A DNA stretch of 64,000 nucleotides from assembly GCF_000293805.1 (NCBI RefSeq), contig NZ_AMBZ01000009.1:244131-308130 (forward strand), given 5' to 3'. A program made the translations under genes and the position numbers. The notes under the pieces were generated by a model. The model was not told where the DNA came from. It did no database searches and was given only the letters and a program-made list of their open reading frames with translations. This document shows, in pieces, positions 13,501 to 20,629 of this stretch (the first letter of the stretch is position 1; every line of letters begins with the position of its first letter). Origin of the DNA: Paenibacillus alvei DSM 29 (GTDB lineage Bacteria > Bacillota > Bacilli > Paenibacillales > Paenibacillaceae).

Positions 13501-14008
13501 CAGGGAGCGGATTTATCCCGCTTTTTAATGCCGTATAATTATTCATGATGAACTTGCATAATTGATACATGGACACGCCGTCCGCAATGATATGGTTGAC
13601 TTTCAAGTTAAACCAATATTCTTCATCATTGATTTTCATAATGGCAATCTTATACTTGTCGATTTCGAACATGCTGATCGGGGAGCTGCAAAATCGTTGC
13701 ATCCATTTTTCGGCTTCCGTGCGGCTCGCCATTTCCAAATAATCGATTGAGGGATGAATATTGGACTCATCTTCAAACCATTGCATGGGTTGATTATGCT
13801 GTTCGGTTATGCGAATCCGAAATGCATCGTGATCTTTGATGAGCTTTTGAACAGCCTGCATAAGAAGGGATACATCAATAGCTCCCCTCATTACCATCGT
13901 TCCGGCCATCATGCTTAATGTTGTATTCGGATATAAAAGCTCCGTGTACCATATTCTTCGTTGCGCCTGGGTTAAAGGAAATAGTTTTTTATCCATGGTG
14001 GGTGCCAT
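4508..14008 (-). CDS. Non-ribosomal peptide synthetase, three modules (starter C-A-T, C-A-T, C-A-T)
   Basis: A 3166-residue NRPS and probably the first synthetase of the cluster. Domain order: C1 (NHIIADG near residue 140), A1 (YTSGTTGRPKG near 617), T1 (GGHSL near 1012), C2 (HHIISDG near 1193), A2 (1661), T2 (2049), C3 (HHIISDG near 2233), A3 (2702), T3 (3091). There is no epimerase and no thioesterase, so L residues and hand-over to the PKS 11 bases downstream are expected. C1 starts at the extreme N-terminus and resembles polymyxin-type starter C domains (LTQAQRRIWYTE), which attach a fatty acid. Binding-pocket residues read by eye: A1 DVGEISSID, the polymyxin Dab code (Orn is one change away); A2 DGFILGIVF, probably Ile/Val-like; A3 DILQLGMVW, close to the Gly code. 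The start is supported by AGGAGG four bases before ATG. Product identity is inferred and not matched to a known compound. Confidence 0.95.
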   Translation of the reverse strand: MAPTMDKKLFPLTQAQRRIWYTELLYPNTTLSMMAGTMVMRGAIDVSLLMQAVQKLIKDHDAFRIRITEQHNQPMQWFEDESNIHPSIDYLEMASRTEAEKWMQRFCSSPISMFEIDKYKIAIMKINDEEYWFNLKVNHIIADGVSMYQLCKFIMNNYTALKSGINPLPVPKGTYMEYIHADQDYMKSERYRKDKCYWMKKFETLPEVTGLKHSSPDEPLTDAKRISVTLTDEQYCRLRAFSEASNISAFVFFLTSMYLLLYKHTGNVDVPVGTVFANRTSRNEKEALGMFVSTVATRLSFDPDQTLESLLHLVFKEQQAYFRHQKYPYNHLIQDLRDRDAKRDMQDLFRVSLNYTPIRWTQYGDISVQLNARFCGHETNDFFVHIEDFLDLQQMSLHADYRIQLFKEHEIERIMEQLLIIADQILSNPQQTVRELSIVGERELSRLLTEFNPHFLPHCPERLLHQAFEEQAKQNPDHEAVICIDKKLTYKELNEKGNQLARTLQAHGIGRASIVGILADRSVDMLIGVLAVWKAGGAYVPIDADYPEERIQFMIVDSGATLLLTQSHFLQRSPVLGELPSLRTVLCMDDETINNGDNANLPNLNNPSDLAYVIYTSGTTGRPKGVMIEHSALTNTAEANRREYGLDQFPVKLLQLASFSFDVFVGDIARTLYNGGTMIICPAEDRVDPSRLNGWIQKFEITIFESTPALIIPFMNYAYEHDFNMSSMRLLIVSSDSCSVNDYRTLQERYGSQFRIINSYGVTEAAIDSSYYDEPLDLLPKTGSVPIGKAWMNARFYIVDRQLNPVPIGMPGELCIGGPGVARGYLNLPDISEEKFVPSPFVPGERLYRTGDLAQWMVDGNVDLIGRIDFQVKIRGFRIELGEIEAAMLAFPGVHQAVVIDRMDSSGENYLIAYVVSECSLDMKELRCFLKKTLPTYMIPARFLRLDRLPLTFNGKINRNALPTPKAIEPVEEEHEVAETPLEIRLVDMWKEMLGVEQIGVKQNFFDIGGHSLRATMLVSRINKELQVNLPLRDVFRFPTIKAMAQAISELEQRTHKPIPVTEKREYYAISSAQKRLYTLHQLEGADQSYNMSGSVLILGSLCRKQFEKAFRDLIARHETLRTGFELVDGEPMQCVHDEIHFEIEYMHAGEEEAAEIENAFIRTFDLSKPPLMRVGLAELKDDRHLFLFDMHHIISDGVSTAILIDEFSRLYGGEELMPLRIQFKDYAAWQMSEAQQEEAKLQEAYWLSVLEGQLPVLEMPTDYARPAVRSFEGDTHQFELDAETSRALVRLSSETGTTLFMVLFTVYVIMLHKYTGQEDIVVGTPIAGRTHEDLQPLIGMFVNTLAIRSHPSGDKTFLTYLEEIKETTLGALENQSYPFAELVEKVLVAPDKSRNPIFDTMFVLQNTEEAEVNILGLRLKPQPSLRPVSKFDLTFQASEEEGRLACSIEYATALYKQETIKRMAGHFKQLVSQVINHPKADLASLQMLTPEESALILSNFNSTEMEYARERTIHQLFEEQAEKTPNSVAVEFEGMRLTYRELNEKANSLARTLQSAGVVPDARVGIMVERSIEMIISILAILKAGGAYLPIDPDYPQERVHFMLEDSGAQIIVGHRRLLDSIHVQCKIVALDDPHLYSKDMTNLEPVSTLCHLAYVIYTSGTTGKPKGILTTNRNVVHFVHASKFLEISEEDRILQLSSFSFDGSIFDIFGTLLNGARLILIPQESVLNIEQLAERIERQQITRMVITTALFHLLVDTNLECLRHVKSILVGGERASVSHVRKALNCLGPGIIKNIYGPTEATVFATYHDINEVDDNAISVPIGKPISNTSIYIVNERNGLQPIGMTGEICIAGDGIARGYLNRPDLTIEKFVDHPFSNGNRMYRTGDLGKWMPDGTIEYVGRMDDQVKIRGFRIELGEVEAQLLTIDSVREAFVIAQSDESGAQQLCAYVVADRELTGKELRVALSDKLPAYMIPSYFSQVAKMPLTTNGKVDRRALDDLTVSLRHDEEHVAPRTETEMQLARIWQDVLGLPGNRIGVKDNFFEIGGHSLRASTLVSKLHKEMRVQLPLRDVFQYPTIEQMAETIKHRKHADYDTIPRIGRRNYYSVSSAQKRLYVLQQLEGGELNYNMPTALEVIGLIDRERLEAALQALIARHEPLRTSFHIVDGKPVQRIHANTEFELACKELIGENTEELIRSFIRPFDLGQAPLLRAALVKLEPERHLLLLDMHHIISDGTSVAVITEELTQLYAGNTLLPLQLQYKEYAAWQQTSLRTETIKQQEQFWMKQFTGEIPVLNLPTDFPRPALRSYSGGCVNFFLDEEMTRNVKRLARQTNTTIYMVLVSIYGLLLSKLSNQEEVIVGTPVAGRSQADTARMVGMFVNTLALRMSPSANQSFAGYLQVVKQSVLGALEHQDYPFEELVQRVAPPRELSRNPIFDAMFILQNMENAELALDGASLRQHHFDYSAAKFDVTLSITETDNGLHGNMEYASALFAKETADRWISCYIELLRQAISNPDMEVRSMGLMNDEEQKRLCARFAGKQVAIQDEQTIHGLFERQAARTPDQIALICNGEQMSYEALNRKAAQLAHAIRSQGVSRNEVVAVLADRSILLVASLLGVGKAGAAYLPLDPLLPEERIASIIHDSGCRVVVTDSAHVAKIPDKQLTVLLDRLPMSCEEDSLAFPCSSVSPSDLAYVIYTSGSTGKPKGVMVEHRSVHNLLVGIIQEIPLETINNVLSLTTVSFDIFVLETLLPLMLGCTVVMATHEEQMELERLAHLCQDHRIELLQTTPARLRMLLDNTRMAEALGSLRYMLIGGEALTETLLHRVRTITSARLFNMYGPTETTVWSTVKELTHDTRITIGRPIANTRIYIMNDHGLIQPVGIEGELYIAGKGLARGYMNNRKLTAERFVQELNGDHDDGYGKMYRTGDRARYLNDGTIEYLGRLDDQVKIRGNRVEPGEIAAALSNHPSIRAAVVVDGEEAGNSTYLIAYYESAEPEPLPVSNLREYLGCRLPAYMIPSFFVQLNSIPMNSNGKVNKHALPLPNATKSPVSRDALPRNEGERILADMWKEVLDVREVGRNDNFFELGGHSLHAALLVERIRRERNSQIKLTDFFMHPTIASLASRLFEPSVRKERIADVEERVESRKSLMKRQRDLRGKART

Positions 14009-14238
14009 CAGTCCTCCTGATTGTTTCGTTTTCCTATCATAAGTAATAGTAGGTTAAGCGAATTCGGAGTTTGTCTTGGCAAAAGGCAGAGGTACTATAA
14101 TCGCCCTACTTTGTAAAATAGTAGCACCCATAGATTTCGTTTACAATATAATCCTTGGAATTTTAACACAATTGATTTATTTTGAAATGTAGAGTAAACC
14201 CAATTAAAAGTAATGCATCTCTCCAAAATGCTAAATTA

Positions 14239-14838
14239 TTATAGCCTCAGCACGAATTGAATAACATGGGCTAATCCAGTGTGTCCTTTCCCTTCTACCC
14301 GTTCCTGCTCTCCGTAAAAGAAATGCAGCACTTTTAATCCCCTAGACCAAGCGAGGATATCCGTAGGCTCGTAAAGCATGTCAATATCGGAAGGTCCGCC
14401 TGTTCGATAATGGATCTGCTCCTTCGAGTAGACCTCAATCATGATCATGCCGCCAGGCTTTACAGCCTGCTTAAGCTTATTCAGAACTACAAGCTGATCA
14501 CTATGATGAAAATGACCAAATACCATGATCGCCGCATCATATTCTTTTTGAGGGACATCTTCTGTAAGAAGGTTCATCTGCTTGGTATGCACATGGACAT
14601 TGTGCTTTAGAGCCAGCTTCTGCGTTTTAGCCAGACCTTTCTCTGAGTAATCAACGGCCGTCACTTCATGTCCCGCTCGCGCTAAATAGACTGCATTTCT
14701 CCCCTCACCCTCCGCAAAAGCAATGATGCGTTTGTGGCTGTCTAATCGGTACGCCTGCTCTCGTATAAATGCATTTGGCTCTTCCCCATAATAATATTCT
14801 GTTGAATCATATCGCTCATTCCATGGCATGTTCATCAT
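14239..14838 (-). CDS. Class I SAM-dependent methyltransferase
   Basis: About 199 residues with a Rossmann-type methyltransferase fold. SAM motif I is the stretch AEGEGRNAVYLA near residue 42, followed by an acidic residue in VTAVDYS and a later PGGMIMIEVY strand. It resembles TehB/UbiE-like small-molecule methyltransferases; the substrate is unknown. AGGAGGGG precedes two adjacent ATG codons, and the second (14835) has the better spacing. It lies 230 bases upstream of the NRPS in the same direction, so it could be a tailoring enzyme, but nothing in the sequence proves a link to the cluster. Confidence 0.85.
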   Translation of the reverse strand: MMNMPWNERYDSTEYYYGEEPNAFIREQAYRLDSHKRIIAFAEGEGRNAVYLARAGHEVTAVDYSEKGLAKTQKLALKHNVHVHTKQMNLLTEDVPQKEYDAAIMVFGHFHHSDQLVVLNKLKQAVKPGGMIMIEVYSKEQIHYRTGGPSDIDMLYEPTDILAWSRGLKVLHFFYGEQERVEGKGHTGLAHVIQFVLRL

Positions 14839-14855
14839 AACCCCTCCTATAAAAA

Positions 14856-15665
14856 TTACATATTTTTCGAAGATACTTTATTGATATCTGATATCGTATT
14901 CTGTTCAAAATCTTCTTCCGATAGATCTTGATTTACACGCATTGCTATCCGACTTCCATCGGCCGCGGCAAAGACAACTTGGGAAGGTGAAGAGGAGACC
15001 GCATCCCCAGATGCGTAAAACCGGGTATCGTAGTTTTTCCCAATCCTTCTGTCATGATCCCGCCAGATGTTGATAATTCGCAGCCCAATTGCTCTGCAAA
15101 CGATGTACTCTGTATAAACTTAGGAGTAACAAATCCGCCCGACCTCGATATTTCCGTTCCATCCTCGAATCGAATGTGTTCCAGCAAGCCGTCTGTTCCG
15201 ATGAACGACGCGATTCTCTGCTCCATAATTTTTATTCCTTTTGTGTACAGTTGAAGCTTCTGATCCGTTGATAGGACTGAATGTCCATTCGTACAGACGA
15301 CGATATCCCTACTCCATTGATAAAGCAATTTGGCTATATGGAATCCGGAAGCATGCTCAGAAACAATGACAAGCGGTTGATCACGCAGTTCCCAGCCATC
15401 GCAATATACGCAATTGAATAAACTTCGTCCATACAGTGGAGCAAAACCGTCAATTTCCGGAAATATTTCCTTTACCCCGGTCGCCAGTATTAATTTTCTG
15501 GCTTGAATCCGTTTTCCGGATGCATCTTGCACCTCGAAGTTTGATTCATTTGATTCAATTTTGCTAACCGAAACTGCTTCGCTTTTCAGCAGACTGACAG
15601 ATGGATATCTCTGCAGCTCGCCATGTGCAATGCGCCGAAATTCAGGAATCGTAATCATAAATCAT
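14856..15665 (-). pseudogene. Thioredoxin-reductase-like FAD oxidoreductase, decayed
   Basis: The middle of the protein is clearly a pyridine-nucleotide disulfide oxidoreductase of the TrxB-like type, with ILATGVKE and a CVYCDG motif in the redox position. Two lesions are visible. At the 5' end a good start (AAGGAG, nine bases, ATG at 15665) encodes MIYDYD, the usual beginning of such proteins, then stops. The GxGxxG FAD-binding segment (roughly 60 codons) is missing and the reading resumes at TIPEFRRIAHGEL in another frame, as if an internal piece was deleted. At the 3' end the frame is lost in the A4 run at 15017-15020. One extra base restores GFYASGDAVSSSPSQ and a C-terminal tail ending at 14856. 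It lies downstream of an Rrf2 regulator and shares a promoter motif with it. The remaining open frame alone covers 14945-15658. Confidence 0.75.
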
Positions 15666-15687
15666 GATGCTCATCTCCTTATTTGAG

Positions 15688-15714
15688 ATATTACGGACTA
15701 ATTATATCTATGAT
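15688..15714 (-). promoter_or_regulatory. Promoter/operator of the FAD oxidoreductase, copy of the Rrf2 gene's own site
   Basis: Read on the minus strand this is ATCATAGA, then TATAAT-like bases, AGTC and GTAAT. It matches the site ahead of the rrf2 gene at 16281-16307 in 21 of 27 positions, including a partial AGAT-N7-GTCC dyad. Two promoters sharing one element next to a regulator suggests an operator for that regulator. Confidence 0.5.
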
Positions 15715-15858
15715 ACTAATAAAAAATATTTTTGCGATGTAGACAAAACAGGTAAAGCGCCAAAGCATCTCTCCCTAATTGCAATACCAAATCCGTTGGT
15801 ATTATTACGAATACAAGTTAAATCTATCTCTAAATGAATAAACACTCTCCTAACGGCT

Positions 15859-16266
15859 TTACGAGTGTTTATTCTTGTTTACTTGTTGAGCAATATCCAC
15901 CAATTTCTTATTCTTGAGATGATTTTCCATTTTCGCTTCTGCTTCCTTCATTACGGCCTGGATTAAACATTCATCGCCATGAACGAAATTACATTCGAAT
16001 AAGGAGGCAGTCCCTTCAATGGCATGGATAATATCCAAAAATGTGAGCTCGTCTCGATTACGAGTCAAGCGATAACCGCCATTCGCTCCTGAAATCGATT
16101 CAATCATGCCGGCTTTCACAAGCCTTGTTAATATTTTGGACAGGTAAGTTGGAGACACGCCCTGGGTTTCGGCCAATTGTTGTACACCTACCGGTTTTAC
16201 GGGGGAAGCCTCAATCAGTGTGAGCATGGTGTGCAGTGCATAATTTGTTGCCTTTGTGAATTTCAT
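15859..16266 (-). CDS. Rrf2-family transcriptional regulator
   Basis: A 135-residue winged-helix regulator: MKFTKATNYALHTML at the start, a helix-turn-helix with GVSPTYLSKILTRLVKAG, then the wing GANGGYRL. Iron-sulfur Rrf2 proteins (IscR, NsrR) have three conserved Cys in the following loop. Here only two are visible (ECNFVHGDEC), so cluster binding is uncertain. The gene lies upstream of a decayed FAD oxidoreductase on the same strand and probably controls it, and itself, through the shared promoter motif. Confidence 0.88.
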   Translation of the reverse strand: MKFTKATNYALHTMLTLIEASPVKPVGVQQLAETQGVSPTYLSKILTRLVKAGMIESISGANGGYRLTRNRDELTFLDIIHAIEGTASLFECNFVHGDECLIQAVMKEAEAKMENHLKNKKLVDIAQQVNKNKHS

Positions 16267-16280
16267 GAATATACCCTCTT

Positions 16281-16307
16281 TAATTACAGACTTATTTTGT
16301 CTATGAT
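16281..16307 (-). promoter_or_regulatory. Promoter/operator of the Rrf2 gene
   Basis: Contains AGACTTATTTTGTCT at 16288-16302, arms AGAC/GTCT around seven bases. The surrounding 27 bases recur at 15688-15714. It sits about 15-40 bases before the rrf2 start, where an autoregulatory operator is expected. Confidence 0.5.
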
Positions 16308-16486
16308 ATCTATAAATTGAGGAGATGTCAATGTTAACTACCTAGGGATTGAATTATTCCCTCCTAAATTTCATTCTACCTTTGCACCGTGCTTTTCGAA
16401 TGTACAATTTTAATCTTACACGGGATTAAATACGTTTTCATAAGGAAATGAATAGACAAAGATAAGCAATCAAGGAGGATCGCTCC

Positions 16487-18031
16487 ATGTTTAATGACCA
16501 CTCGTCTAATCAAGAACTGCCCCAGTTTCCAGAATCCTATTGGCGGGACTCTGTGAAGATCACCTCCTTCCCAAAACTTGCGGAACATAAGGAAGCCGAT
16601 GTTGTTGTAGTTGGAGGCGGAATTTCCGGCATTACAACAGCCTATCTCTTGGCGAGGGAAGGACTTCAAGTTGTGCTTGTGGAAGCAGGGCAGCTGCTGA
16701 ATGGCACGACCGGACATACGACCGCGAAAATAACGGCACAACATGATCTCATTTATGATGAGTTTATTCAACATTTCGGTCAAGAGCAGGCACGATTGTA
16801 TTACCAAGCCAATGACGAAGCGTTGCAATTTATAAGGCACACAGTTAAGGAACATGGTATTCAATGCGATTTTCGTGAGCGGGATGCTTATATCTACACG
16901 AATTCAGATGAATATGTAACGAAGCTTGAACAAGAGCTGGCTGCGTATGACAAACTGGGAATTACCGGAGAACTGGTCACCCATTTCGATCTTCCTGTAC
17001 CGATGAAAAGGGCTCTCGTTATGCGCAAGCAAGCCCAATTTCACCCGCTCAAGTATGTGGACAAGCTGATCCAGTTGTTCATTCAATTCGGCGGTGTGAT
17101 CCATGAACAGACTACGGTAGACACTGTGGAGAAGGCTGAGACACCTACTGTCATCACTAGGGACGGTTTCAGGCTGACCTGTAAGCATGTCGTATCATGC
17201 TCTCACTTCCCGTTTTATGATGGAATGGGATTTTATTTTGCAAGAATGCATGCTGAACGCTCCTATGTCATTGGGATTCCAAGCAAGACCGACCATTGGG
17301 GTGGTATGTATATTAGTGCAGAGAATCCGAAGCGGTCTATCCGTACTGCCTCACTGGATACTGGAGAGAACCTGATACTTATAGGCGGTGAAAGTCATAA
17401 AACAGGACAGGGCATCTGCACGATCAAGCATTATGAAGAACTGCAAGCCTTTGCTCAATCCGTATTTGGTGCAACTGAAATATCATACCGATGGTCAGCT
17501 CAGGATTTAATAACGCTGGATAAAATGCCGTATGTCGGACAAATTTCATCCACATCCCCTAATATCTATGTAGCAACCGGTTATCGAAAATGGGGCATGA
17601 CTAATAGTACTGCTGCTGCGCTTCTGCTTCGAGATTTGATATTGGGAAAAGAAAACACATATCGGGAATTGTATACGCCCTCTAGGTTCCATGCTGATCC
17701 GGATGTGAAGACCTTCTTTGCTCAAAATGCCGACGTAGCCAAACATCTGATCAGCGGCAAACTTGAAACAGTTCACAACAAACCCGAGGATGTCCCAAAT
17801 GGTGAGGGCGCCGTCGTTACTGTTGATGGGAAAAGAGCTGGAGCTTATCGAGATGAACAGGGTACGCTTCATATTGTGGATACGACGTGCACCCATATGG
17901 GATGTGAGCTAGAGTGGAATCACGGTGAACGGAGCTGGGATTGTCCATGCCACGGATCTAGGTTTTCTATTGACGGTGAGGTAATGGAGGGGCCAGCGAA
18001 AAAACCATTGAATAAGATAGTAGAATCCTGA
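16487..18031 (+). CDS. FAD-dependent oxidoreductase with C-terminal Rieske [2Fe-2S] domain (YhfW-like)
   Basis: A 514-residue two-part enzyme. The N-terminal part is a DAO-type flavoprotein: VVVVGGGISGITTAYLLARE near residue 39 binds FAD. The last 90 residues form a Rieske domain with CTHMGC and CPCHGSRF, giving the Cys/His ligands for a [2Fe-2S] cluster. Length and architecture match Bacillus YhfW; the substrate of that family is not known to me. The ATG has a strong AAGGAGG ribosome site. It is a single gene transcribed away from the rrf2 gene. Confidence 0.92.
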   Translation: MFNDHSSNQELPQFPESYWRDSVKITSFPKLAEHKEADVVVVGGGISGITTAYLLAREGLQVVLVEAGQLLNGTTGHTTAKITAQHDLIYDEFIQHFGQEQARLYYQANDEALQFIRHTVKEHGIQCDFRERDAYIYTNSDEYVTKLEQELAAYDKLGITGELVTHFDLPVPMKRALVMRKQAQFHPLKYVDKLIQLFIQFGGVIHEQTTVDTVEKAETPTVITRDGFRLTCKHVVSCSHFPFYDGMGFYFARMHAERSYVIGIPSKTDHWGGMYISAENPKRSIRTASLDTGENLILIGGESHKTGQGICTIKHYEELQAFAQSVFGATEISYRWSAQDLITLDKMPYVGQISSTSPNIYVATGYRKWGMTNSTAAALLLRDLILGKENTYRELYTPSRFHADPDVKTFFAQNADVAKHLISGKLETVHNKPEDVPNGEGAVVTVDGKRAGAYRDEQGTLHIVDTTCTHMGCELEWNHGERSWDCPCHGSRFSIDGEVMEGPAKKPLNKIVES

Positions 18032-18051
18032 ATATTAACGATTCAGGATTC
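18023..18051. terminator. Hairpin between convergent genes
   Basis: Perfect arms GAATCCTGAAT / ATTCAGGATTC around seven bases, overlapping the stop codon of the Rieske oxidoreductase. There is no strong T run on either side, so this may be a weak or bidirectional terminator. Confidence 0.5.
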
Positions 18052-18127
18052 CTTCAATGCACGAATACAATACTTGTTAAACTCAACTATCTCGTAATTC
18101 GAATACAGTAAATCAGAACTGACTGCT

Positions 18128-20170
18128 TCATTTCGTATAGTCGTTAATCATCCATATTTGACCGTTCTCGTTGTACGCTATCCCAAATATACGTTTCCCA
18201 TCTTTTATAAATTCAGCAGAACCAGGAGCCTTTGGATTTCTCTTCATCTCAAACTCATATAAATCATAACCCAGCAATTCTGGAACAACAGGGAAAGCTG
18301 CTGTCATTAACTCTTCATCTGAGATGTTAAGCAGCCTCTTATTGCGTTGCTCGATAGCTTTGGGGTCAACTGGGTACCGCGATAATGAAGAATCATAGAT
18401 TTGACGAATCTTATAGGTTTTCGGATCAAAGCTAACACCGCCGTCAGTGCCATAAGACAAATACACGGTATTGTAGCTGTCAGAGAAAAGTTTAGATGCA
18501 GCAGTGAGCTGATCAACTTTTCTTCCCCGCAGAACAGCAAGCATATATTGACCTTTTTTATTTTCATCTTCCGAAATTTGATCAGGGCCCACATCATAAG
18601 ACGTAGTAATTTTGTCATTCAAAAAGAGCACTTCAACTCGTTGATCGTGCTGATTTTGTAGCAATCTCGTTTGAACTGTAAATTCATTCGTGTTTGGATC
18701 ATTAAAAATGGTACGACTTATTTTAAAATTAGGATTTCCTTTGTATCCATTCTCTTGAAGTGCTTGTGCAGCCTTCGTTAGTATTTCAGGGCCAACGGCC
18801 TCAGGTGTAAGATTTAAACCTAACTCAACTCTGCTAAGCTTGCCGGTTTGCGAACTTACCCATATGTAGCGATGACCGGGACCGTCGCTTGGTGAGCTTT
18901 TGAATTCTAGGAACAAATCCTTCGTTCCTTCTGCGGGCATGATCTTTTTGAGCGCAAGCGGCTTGCCAAGTTGCTGCATGACATCACTAACCGTTTGCTT
19001 CACTGTATTTCGGATTTTTTCATTCACCTGGTTAAATAATAGCTCGTTTGCATACAGCTCTAGAATTTCGGATTTCTTCGCCCCTGGTTCTTCCTCCGCT
19101 GCATTCGTCAAGGCAACACAGGAAAAAATAGTAATAATCGCAATACCGAGCACGGTCCATTTATACGAGCCTCGTTTGAATAAAGCAATCATGTTGATTC
19201 TCCTTTTAATGAGGGATTTGTCGCTTGTAAAACTCGTCGCAACGACAGGTCGAAAGCGGCCTGCCATATTCGCTTCCACCAGCTTGACAATGGTGTATCC
19301 ATATTGCTTGACCTCATCCGCCTCCAAATTGGAAATGACGCGATCGTCACAAGACAATTCCTGATCTTCCCTCATTTTCTTAGATGCGTACCATAGAATC
19401 GGGTTGAACCAATTTAGAATAAGTAGAATGGTAAATAACCAGTTCGTGATAATATCCTTTCTTATGTAATGAACAAGCTCATGAAGCAGGATATGTCTTA
19501 GTTCATCACTGCTGAATTGCGCAAAGTACTTGCCTGGCAGCAAAATTTTTGGTCGTAAAATCCCATACAGTGTAGGACTGTTCACTCCATTCGATACTAG
19601 AAGCGGCAGTGTTCTCTTTATTTTCAAATCTCCATGGCATTGCTGAAGTACGCGCAAGCTGTCTTCATCGGATACGGCATGGGCTTCTTTCATCATCCTG
19701 CGCGAAAATTTGTGATTCGAGAGAAGCACATAGATCGTGATTGCCAATACACCGATTAACCAGCCAAGTGACAATGCAGATTGAATGAATGTAGGGTTTT
19801 CGTCATCTGTGACGTTTGACTCATTCGTGTCATACATGCTTTTTTCCTGAATGCTGCTGGATCCGTCCATGCCGGCTGTACGTTCCGCTAATAATCTTGT
19901 CATATCATCTTCAACTGCCGAGAAAGGAAACGCAATTGGTTTATCTGCAATTGAAAATAAATTGTACAAGCTGATCGAGCTTTCAGGTACCCAAGGCAGC
20001 AGCATCCTGGCAAGCAGTACAAACCAGAGCAAGTACTGCCACTTTATCGGTAGACGATCCTTCCATACAATCCTCACAAACAAGATAAGAATGGCAATGA
20101 TTGAGGCCATTAAGGAAGTCTTGGCAATCCAATCGAAGATCGTAGTTAACCATGTAAAAAAGCTATTCAT
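18128..20170 (-). CDS. M56-family membrane metallopeptidase, BlaR1/MecR1-like sensor
   Basis: About 680 residues. Four N-terminal membrane segments surround a zinc protease with HELVHYIRKD (HExxH). A fifth hydrophobic segment (SYKWTVLGIAIITIFSCVAL) leads to a long extracytoplasmic region. That region does not show the penicillin-binding SxxK/KTG motifs of true BlaR1, so the signal is probably not a beta-lactam. In this family the protease relays an external signal to destroy the BlaI repressor encoded just upstream, with which it overlaps. The ATG at 20170 behind GAGGGG is preferred over 20191. No beta-lactamase gene is nearby. Confidence 0.88.
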   Translation of the reverse strand: MNSFFTWLTTIFDWIAKTSLMASIIAILILFVRIVWKDRLPIKWQYLLWFVLLARMLLPWVPESSISLYNLFSIADKPIAFPFSAVEDDMTRLLAERTAGMDGSSSIQEKSMYDTNESNVTDDENPTFIQSALSLGWLIGVLAITIYVLLSNHKFSRRMMKEAHAVSDEDSLRVLQQCHGDLKIKRTLPLLVSNGVNSPTLYGILRPKILLPGKYFAQFSSDELRHILLHELVHYIRKDIITNWLFTILLILNWFNPILWYASKKMREDQELSCDDRVISNLEADEVKQYGYTIVKLVEANMAGRFRPVVATSFTSDKSLIKRRINMIALFKRGSYKWTVLGIAIITIFSCVALTNAAEEEPGAKKSEILELYANELLFNQVNEKIRNTVKQTVSDVMQQLGKPLALKKIMPAEGTKDLFLEFKSSPSDGPGHRYIWVSSQTGKLSRVELGLNLTPEAVGPEILTKAAQALQENGYKGNPNFKISRTIFNDPNTNEFTVQTRLLQNQHDQRVEVLFLNDKITTSYDVGPDQISEDENKKGQYMLAVLRGRKVDQLTAASKLFSDSYNTVYLSYGTDGGVSFDPKTYKIRQIYDSSLSRYPVDPKAIEQRNKRLLNISDEELMTAAFPVVPELLGYDLYEFEMKRNPKAPGSAEFIKDGKRIFGIAYNENGQIWMINDYTK

Positions 20171-20549
20171 TTCTGCGCTGCCCCTCATCAAGTATTTTCT
20201 TAAGCTCCTCTACCTCTTCCGTGGATAGCTTCTCTTGCTTCAGGAAATTAACGAACATTGGCTTCAAGGAACCGCCATATAGACGCTGCAAGAAGGAATT
20301 GCTTTCTGCCCTGACGCACTCTTCTTCACTAACTAATGGATAATATTGATAGGTCTTCCCTTCCTGTTCATATCCGAGTGCATTTTTTTTAAGCAATCTG
20401 TTAATAAGCGATTTTATGGTGGCTGGCTTCCAGTCCGTGTTTTCACCAAGTTTTTCGATGACTTCATTTGCCGTTGCCTTGGCAGTCGCACTCCAGAAGA
20501 CCTTCATCACTTCCCACTCAGCCTCTGAGATTCGCGGAATCTCTTTCAT
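20163..20549 (-). CDS. BlaI/MecI/CopY-family transcriptional repressor
   Basis: A 128-residue winged-helix repressor. The N-terminus (ISEAEWEVMKVFW) and the recognition helix region (WKPATIKSLINRLLKK) are typical, followed by a dimerisation tail. It is translated just ahead of, and overlaps, the M56 protease gene, the standard blaI-blaR1 arrangement. Two operator palindromes lie directly upstream, so it should repress its own operon. Confidence 0.92.
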   Translation of the reverse strand: MKEIPRISEAEWEVMKVFWSATAKATANEVIEKLGENTDWKPATIKSLINRLLKKNALGYEQEGKTYQYYPLVSEEECVRAESNSFLQRLYGGSLKPMFVNFLKQEKLSTEEVEELKKILDEGQRRNE

Positions 20550-20570
20550 TTCTACATCCCTCTCTCTGTT

Positions 20571-20629
20571 GATTACATATGTAATTGATATCTCGCATAA
20601 TGATTACATATGTAATCATTAAATGTCAA
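20571..20629 (-). promoter_or_regulatory. BlaI-type promoter with two operators
   Basis: GATTACATATGTAATT at 20571-20586 and a perfect 22-base palindrome at 20599-20620 with core TGATTACATATGTAATCA match the TACA-N-TGTA type of BlaI/MecI operators. Their centres are 31 bases apart, three helical turns. A -35 TTGACA (minus strand) lies at 20624-20629, overlapping the upstream operator. Confidence 0.82.

Noticed and set aside
14239..14838. Methyltransferase as a tailoring enzyme of the lipopeptide
   Set aside because: Direction is compatible, but a 230-base gap with AT-rich sequence and no shared regulation visible; kept as a possibility only.
18128..20170. Beta-lactam sensor BlaR1
   Set aside because: HExxH protease part fits, but the outer domain has no SxxK or KTG motif, so only an M56 sensor protease is claimed.
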